A stretch of 64,000 nucleotides of DNA from Gigantopelta aegis (lineage: Eukaryota; Mollusca; Gastropoda; Neomphalida; Peltospiridae), in NCBI RefSeq assembly GCF_016097555.1, contig NC_054704.1:23748231-23812230 (forward strand). Reading direction: 5' to 3'. The notes beneath the pieces were generated by a model. It saw only the letters and a program-made list of their open reading frames with translations. It was not told the origin of the DNA and searched no databases. Both the position numbers and the translations under genes were made by a program. Shown here in pieces: positions 57,228-64,000 of this stretch. The first letter of the stretch is position 1; every line of letters starts with the position of its first letter.

Positions 57228-57690
57228 GCGCGGTCGGTCTAGGATCGATCCCCATCGGCGGGATTGTTCCAGCCAGTGCGCCATGACTGGTATATAAAAT
57301 GCCATGGTATGTGATATCCTGTCTGTGGGATGGTACATATAAATGATCCTTTGCTAAAAATAAAATAAAAATCATAAATAAATATTTTTAAAATGTAGTG
57401 GGTTTCCAAGGCGCGTGTGCAGGGATTTCAGCGGGGTTGGGGGTTATAGACTGCGTTGAGCGAAGTTTATATGGGGCCATGTTCCCCCAGAAAATATATT
57501 TCATTTTTTTTTTTATCTCGGTCAGGGAAGTGTTTCGACCCCCAATACCCTTCCCCCTGCACATGATCCCGTTTCCTCTCTTAGATTATATGTCAAAATT
57601 ACCAAACGTTTGACATCCAAAAGCAGATGATTATTAAATCAATGTGCCCTAACACTGAGGTCGTTAAACAAAACAAACTAACTTTACCCT
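57228..57690 (+). repeat. SINE, type C, split by a MITE
   Basis: The head part 'gagcgcggtcggtctaggat' and body run to 57407; the tail resumes at 57571 (gtttcctctcttagattat) and ends gtcgttaaacaaaacaaac. It is nested in Tc1 copy 3. Confidence 0.85.
57408..57570. mobile_element. 163-bp MITE nested in a SINE, 6-bp target duplication
   Basis: Degenerate inverted ends (gcgcgtgtgcaggg / gatcatgtgcaggg) are flanked by gtttcc (57402-57407, 57571-57576), a SINE sequence that is normally single. Confidence 0.7.
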
Positions 57691-59692
57691 TTCCAAACGA
57701 AATAATATTTATTTGAATTTGTCGATTTTACCACACGTAAAATTAAAAAGTGAAAACTGTCTTTTTCTACTTTAGTATATTTTATTAAAAATATATACAT
57801 GATCAATGTGTTATACAAACTAAACTTTGAAAGTTCTACTAACACTTTATAAAATATTAATTCTTAAATAGGAAGGTACGATTGTCGATAGTACGTTGTC
57901 AAGATCAAAACCGGTTTTAACGAAAGAATAGTAGGCCTACGTATCCTCAACCGAACGTTCTTTGTACAGCGCAAGAATTCTCATTTCATTTTTTGAGACG
58001 AACCCTACAATTTCAAATCCGCAAACGCATCTGTTAACTGAAATTGACAACAGGCTGTCGTTTGTGGTTTGCCGAGCAATGGCCGAACAGGCGACGAATC
58101 GAGCGTATACTTTTGACGTTCTCCGTTCATAGCCAACACACACGAATTTTTTAAAAGTGCAGTTGAACTTATATTTCATATTTGTGCATGATATTATTAT
58201 ATGGTAACCAGACACTGTAACTGGACTTAAAATAACAATTTATGAGAGGAAGCCATTGATTGGTACTTTTGTCTGGATTTTAATCCTGGTTTTGTTCTCG
58301 TTATACATACAGAAACACACAAAATGGTGTGAAATGCGTTCACTACATGCTCAATCATGCTGCATGCAATGCACGTGAAATGCCAGTATGTGGACACATA
58401 AAAGTCACGTAACGGTGTCATATTCCTCGTCACATTAAGAATGTCACGACTTAGAGAAGAACAAAGGGAGCGAGCGTTGGGCATGGTTCAAGGGGGGACT
58501 TCGCAAAGCCAAGTTGCTAGGACCTTCAAAGTCCATCCATCAACTATTGGACGGCATGTTGAACGTCATCAACAGACCGGGAGTGTCCGTGATCGACCTC
58601 GACCTGGTCAACGTCCCGTTACGACCCCACGCCAAGATCGGCAGATTCGACGACACCACCTCCGTGACCGGTTCAGACCTGCGACGATGACAACAAGCAA
58701 TTGACACGATAGGACGTCATGGAAGGCATATCCATCCGATGACGGTCATCCGTCGACTCGGAGCGGCTGGACTCAGATGCAGATGCCCGTACAACGGTAA
58801 CATCATGACACCGCGGCATCGTGCTACGAGACTACAGTGTGCTCTCCAGAATGGTAAACATCCACCAGCCTTTTACCGGAGCATTGTTTTCTCAGATGAG
58901 TCCCGTTTCTCTGTCTCCTTTGCCGATGGAAAAGTACGTGTGTACAGGAGACGCCATGAACGGTACGCTGACGGATGTGTGAGGGAACGTGATCGGTTTG
59001 GCGGCGGTTGTCTGATGGTATGGGGGGCAATCAACTGTGATTTCAGGAGTGATCTCATCATTGTCCACAATGCCCTTACAGCCCAGCGTTATGTTGACGT
59101 TATTCTAAGACCAGTTCTCCAGCCACTTTTGCGCCGTCACCGAAGACCAGGAGGTCCCCTTCTGTTCCAACAAGACAATGCCTGTCCACATACAGCAATA
59201 ATTACCCAGGCATTCCCGCAACAAGCCGGCATCACCATTATGAACTGGCCCGCCGTTTCACCAGATTTGAACCCAATTGAACACGTGGGATGAGTTAGGA
59301 CGTCGTGTACGTCACCACCAGCCACCACCGCGTAACGTCGCTGAGCTTGCACAGACGTTGCAGGAGGAGTGGACGAACATTCCTGTGGCTTATTTGAGAT
59401 GTTTGTGCCAATCCTTTCCCCGTCGTCTTCACGCATGCTCACGGGCCAATGGTGGACACACCAGATACTGACCTTGATATGGGGGGTGGGGGGAGTGTTG
59501 AACTTTTTGATTACGAATGCAACTCGATTACTGATGATAACTGGCCATGTTTCCATGTGAATGTATCTCATGAATGCCAGTCATTAATGTCATATTACAT
59601 TATCCATCAATTCATTAATAGTTTGTCGTTATTTGCAATGAAAAGTTGTTTTTGCGTTTTCATTGTGTGTCAGTACATATACATATACACAT

Positions 59693-59773
59693 GCACATGC
59701 ACATGCACATATATACATATATACATATATATATATATACACACACACACACAAACTGTGCGTGCGTGCGCGG

Positions 59774-59818
<45 letters not shown>

Positions 59819-59839
59819 AACGTGTGTGCGCGCGCGCGC

Positions 59840-59899
<60 letters not shown>
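59693..59899. repeat. Compound (AT)n / (CA)n / (GC)n microsatellite
   Basis: Alternating purine-pyrimidine array of about 200 bp (acatgc, tatata, cacaca, cgcgcg blocks), starting about 20 bp from the right end of Tc1 copy 3. Such tracts favour Z-DNA or cruciforms. Confidence 0.97.
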
Positions 59900-59901
<2 letters not shown>

Positions 59902-59978
59902 GCTCGCACAAATAAAGTTTGTATTTAATTATGAAATACAAGCGCCATATTTTTTATCGTTCTAGGCTTGGTACCCTC

Positions 59979-60145
59979 CACTGGCGTAGGCAGGATTTTA
60001 TGTTGGGATGGGGGGGGGGGGGGCAACCCACGCTATGTACATGTGTAGGCCTATGTATGATTTCATAAAATTTAAGTTAAAAAAAAAAGGTTTGATGGGG
60101 CTGGGGGTGGGGCGTGTTCCCGTGGGCCCCCTCCCTACGCCACTG
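59979..60145. mobile_element. Small hAT-like MITE
   Basis: Ends cactggcgtaggcagg and ccctacgccactg are inverted. This 'cagtggcgtag' terminus is common to many animal hAT elements. No clean target duplication was found. Confidence 0.6.
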
Positions 60146-62377
60146 CAGGGACGGCGCATGGCCGAAACACTTTTCAAATAGGCACTTTTGTGGGTTATAT
60201 TTGTTGTATCTGTGAAAATGTCCTTCTCAATTGAATTTGAAAGAAGAGTCGGGCAACCTTGAGCCTTACCACTATATTTTACACTGCCGCCCCTGCTCTT
60301 GTACCCTCCCCGCCTCCTCCCCCTCACCCTTTTGAGCTCGTGCTCGTCGTGGTTTCTTGTTTGCTGTAGCATGCGCAATCGTAGAACATGTGCCGGTGGG
60401 GATACAGGCTTGGAACAAATATGTTAAAAAAATAAAATAAAAATAGGTGTCATATTTATCGACCACCTTAAATAATTGTCGTAATCCTCAGGGATGAAGT
60501 GGTCACTATAGATGTGATGGTCCTTTCCATTACGCACGGGTTCTATTTAAGAACCACTTCCATGCAAACCTTGTGATTGTCGGTTTGTTTAAAGTTCGGA
60601 AAAGCTGCTGCTTTGATACATCCAAACACTAAACAATGGTTCACCATATTTTACATTTGAAAACTATCTCCAAAAGAATATTCCATCCATACAATTAAAT
60701 TCAACAGAATAAAATTTTCGCGTTTTAAAAATACACGTGTTCCACCTTCCCAATAAAATGTCTGAAAGGCTGCGAATCAAACTTTCATATTGTGCCGGTT
60801 AGTGCGTCACGGGGTCACGTGAGTTAGCCCTTGAATTCGACAGGCGTTTTGGCAAGCGATGGGAAAAACGCGACTTTTTATTGCGAATATATTAAAAACG
60901 AGTAGATTTTTTAATACACAGAACATGGACCCATAACAGGATGCTACTTTTAAATATCACATAGATGTATGTTTAGCGCAGGTTTAATGGAATCTGAATG
61001 ACTGGCTCCTACAAGCTCACCCCTAAGATCTCCTGCCGTAATTACAAGATGATGCGAAACACCCTATCTATCTATCTATCTGTCTATCTGTCTATCTGTC
61101 CTTCTATCTATCTATTTATCTATCCATCTATCAATCTACCTATCTGTCTACACCCATCCATCCATCCATCCATCCATCAGTAACTATTCAGGTGCGTGTG
61201 CAGAAAATTGTAAGACGATACCATGTATCTCACAAATCGTTGTTTAAAATGTAAATAACTCATTGTAAAATAAATGGTATCTAACGGTATTATTCTCTAT
61301 ATATACGTCACGAAGATGTCAATTTATATCGCGCATATTTGATTGGATGATATGGATCAGCCAGCCGCATATGTTTAAATCTACGTAGCGTGTTTTTATA
61401 AATAACAAATGATCTTCTTAACGAGTGTGTAAGAAATTGGATACGGGAATGATTGTATACATACGTTTCTGTTATGACCGTGATCTTATTCTTTGGCTAA
61501 TATATGTATACATGGATCATCAGTTTTGGTTAAAATTGTATTTAGTTTCATTTCAACCTCGACCTTCAGCTTTTCTAACTGACATTTCCTCATTAGCATG
61601 TGAAAATTGCAAATAACCTTCATAATCTCAAGTGAATTACACGTGGGTAGTTTTGCTAAGGGTTGGCATATGAGTAACTATACTTTTACATGGCATCGTG
61701 GAGATGCTGGAATAATATAGGCCTACTAAGTATATGTACACGATTTAGTGTATTTACTTACGTGAGTAAATGTACGTACGTGAGTAAACTGGTGCATGTG
61801 TTTGGGGTATAATTTCAAAGTTGAAAAAAAATCTAACAATGGCTGCAAAGCCAGCACAGTCCCTTTAACTTAAGCCCAAAAGGACAACATAAATTATTAT
61901 ATTTAAAAGTAACAGAATACTGTCTGTAATACTGGTTACTTTTAAGACCATGAGGTACGACGTCAAATTCAAGAATCAATCTTCCAACATGTATGACGGG
62001 TCAGTTTGACAGCCGTGAAAAAGGAAAAACTGTTTAGAATATAGTATAAGTTGAAGTTCGATGACTTCCTGTTTTCTTTTTTATCAATAGCAGAAAAAAT
62101 GTTTTTGACATAAAAGTGAAGTTTCCCAAAGTCTGCGATGTAAATTTGCAGCCAGACTAATGGGATTGACAAAAATGAACAAGATAGAGCATAAAGTACA
62201 CTCGGGATGGTTGGTCAAGTCCCCACCGGAAAGGAAAACAACGTTTCGAATCTTCAAATCGGTAAGTGTCGAGTTTTGTGAACTTCAACTTCAAGATCAA
62301 TTATTATTATTCAGTAAGCCATTATACGATTTTGTCATTTTTCTTGTTTCCATGAAAATTCGGTCATTAAAACAACA
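60146..62377. other. Gene-free region with a TATC/ATCC microsatellite
   Basis: Contains a (TATC)n and (ATCC)n array at about 61062-61182. Otherwise AT-rich DNA with no recognised gene or element. Confidence 0.5.
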
Positions 62378-63687
62378 GTCATCCGAAATATGCCAAAAAC
62401 CCGGTTTTTGGCATATTTACAATCAAAAAACCTTTTCGCAATCAAAAAACCTCACAAAAACCATAATTCTGCCAAAATCGTATCCAATAAGGGGTTTTAT
62501 ATACTTTATTGACAGTTTATCAATATTATACGATTTACAATTTATATGATGCACAAATATTGTTGTCAGTCCTAAACATATGCATACCGCCGTTTCCGCC
62601 TTGTTTGTAAATTGCGGAACAGGACTGATTTTAGGGTCCGACTATTTACCCCCAAGATACCCCAAAAATACACCCAAGACACGTATTGGATGAGCAGCTT
62701 TCGGGATTGTACTATACGAAATATTGACAATAAAAAACCCACTTTCCCAATCAAAAAACCTCACAAAAGCGTACGCGACAGTACAGATTTTATGAAGCTC
62801 CAATCACAATTAACATGTGTGTTTCGAACAATAGCTATTGCTTTAGTGACGTTTTTTCTTTGGGAAAAGGTTTTTTGAGTGTAAATATACCAAAAACCCG
62901 CTTTACAATATTGACAATAAAAAACCCATTTCCCAATCAAAAAACCTCACAAAAGCGGGACAGTACAGATTTTAGAGTTTATGAAGCTCCAATCACAATT
63001 AACGTGTGTTTCGAACAATAGCTATTGCTTTAGTGACGTTTTTTCTTTGGGAAAAGGTTTTTTGAGTGTAGAGCTGGCCGGTATTGAAATTTGAGGTTCG
63101 GTATCGATATTGGTATTTTTGGGGTGATTTACCTCGGTATCGGTACGGTATTCGGTATTGACACGATACCGACATCGAGCTTTATTTTCGGTATACTCGG
63201 CTTAAAATGCACGCCTGTGTTAAGGCTCACCCGCTAATTTCATCTAAATACAATTAAATTCTATACACAAGGCTCTCGTCTGATTTATACCAACCCATTT
63301 TGCGTTCGTCAGATATATTATTAGTGGTTTCCGGGAAATATTTTTCAATACCGAAATTTCGGTATTTTGAATTTTGCTCGGTACGGTAAATCGGTATTGA
63401 CATAATACCGATACCGAACGGTATATACGGTATACCGCCCAGCTCTATTTGAGTGTAAATATACCAAAAACCCACTTTACAATATTTACAATAAAAAAAC
63501 CAATTTCCCAATCAAAAAACCTCACAAAAGCGGGACAGTACAGATTTTAGAGTTTATGAAGCTCCAATCACAATTAACATGTGTGTTTCGAACAATAGCT
63601 ATTGCTTTAGTGATGTTTTTTCTTTGGGAAAAGGTTTTTTGAGTGTAAATATGCCAAAATCCGGATTTTTGGCATATTTCGGGTGAC
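62378..63687. mobile_element. Pearl/HINE-like non-autonomous element with hairpin-bearing ends and tandem core
   Basis: Both ends share a 55-bp inverted sequence (gtcatccgaaatatgccaaa on the left). Each end contains a near-perfect 33-bp palindrome centred on CCGG (62386-62418 and 63647-63679). The core is three tandem units of about 190 bp (about 62700-62877, 62878-63066, 63454-63643), with a hAT MITE inserted after unit 2. This layout matches the Pearl elements of bivalves and Helentron-associated HINEs. No Rep/helicase is present. Confidence 0.65.
63069..63447. mobile_element. hAT MITE, copy 2 (379 bp), nested in the tandem core
   Basis: Ends tagagctggccggtattg / tagagctgggcggtatac with a perfect 8-bp duplication tttgagtg (63061-63068, 63448-63455). 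It has longer 'ggtatcggta'-type inner repeats than copy 1. Confidence 0.93.
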
Positions 63688-63770
63688 CGCCCGTATAGCC
63701 AAAGGGGAGGTCCACGTTGGCCTTTTATTTAATAACTTATAAGATAATAAGGGCAATGTAGCGAATGTTG

Positions 63771-63918
63771 TATCATGGGTGAACCAGTTTCGGTGAGCAT
63801 AAGCATTCGGTTCTAAAGCATATCCATATTTATAAAGAGACAGTTTGTTTTGGGTTTTTTTATCAAAATAGCCACCTTTTTAGTAGTATTTCTACTCTTC
63901 AAATGAGCACTAAACTGG
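63771..63918. repeat. Dispersed repeat, second copy of 9205-9351
   Basis: Starts 'gtatcatgggtgaaccagtt' and runs to 'caaatgagcactaaactgg'; see 9205. Confidence 0.7.
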
Positions 63919-64000
63919 AGTTTCTAGACGTTTCGTACCCAAACCTGTTCGTACCACACCATTTCGTAACCACTAGCATACCAGTTTGTAACCAATTAAA

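Larger units (their letters stand above)
56421..59673 (+). mobile_element. Tc1/mariner element, copy 3, enlarged by insertions in its 5' half
   Basis: Inverted ends ctgacacacaatgaaaacgc start at 56421 and end at 59673, each next to TA. The size is 3.25 kb, double the usual. The transposase (58441-59471) starts MSRLREEQRERALGMVQGGT, has a break near 58700 and another near 59285, where about two bases are missing between NPIEHV and WDELGRRV, and ends ANGGHTRY. All three acidic residues are still encoded ([24 protein letters not shown]). The extra DNA at about 56730-58000 holds the 118-bp repeats, a SINE and a MITE. Confidence 0.85.

Noticed and set aside
59449-59941. Long open frames of Tyr-Ile and Thr-His on both strands
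   Set aside because: Products of the AT/CA/GC compound microsatellite; only the first few codons overlap the Tc1 transposase end in another frame.

Overview
The window is animal nuclear DNA, most likely from a mollusc and probably a gastropod. It is AT-rich and has long introns. It is full of tRNA-derived SINEs whose body (a 'gtctgtggga...cataaaagatcccttgctgc' type core) I recognise from gastropod and bivalve genomes. It also holds Tc1/mariner, pogo, hAT and TTAA-type DNA transposons and a Pearl/HINE-like element. I found no retroviral or LTR sequence.

Three host genes can be assembled exon by exon with consistent splice phases. CARS2 (mitochondrial cysteinyl-tRNA synthetase, minus strand, 886-8354) runs off the left edge. 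ING1/2 (chromatin reader with a PHD finger, plus strand, 8932-13491) is complete. The two are head to head with 577 bp between start codons, an arrangement that also exists in human at 13q34. CAPN15 (SOLH / small optic lobes calpain, minus strand, 23510-49339) is complete in 12 coding exons that sum to 1081 codons plus a stop, with five RanBP2-type zinc fingers and an intact Cys-His-Asn triad. ING1/2 and CAPN15 are tail to tail across about 10 kb with no recognisable gene.

Layout: 1-4200 CARS2 intron and repeats (long-TIR element, Tc1 copy 1, SINEs); 4220-8354 CARS2 exons; 8355-8931 shared promoter; 8932-13491 ING1/2; 13492-23509 intergenic with SINEs and a (CT)n array; 23510-49339 CAPN15, whose introns hold Tc1 copy 2, twin 451-bp elements, a duplicated splice acceptor, a three-level transposon nest that includes a nearly intact pogo element, and a minisatellite beside exon 4; 49340-64000 gene-free transposon-rich DNA (hAT MITEs, an inverted repeat pair, Tc1 copy 3, a Pearl-like element).

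The genes do not form a pathway. The noteworthy biology is the conserved CARS2-ING1 bidirectional pair and the many recent insertions that touch splice sites of CAPN15 and CARS2: a transposon end appears to supply the polypyrimidine tract of CAPN15 exon 4, a SINE sits just upstream of the last-exon acceptor, and the exon 10 acceptor has been copied twice in tandem.
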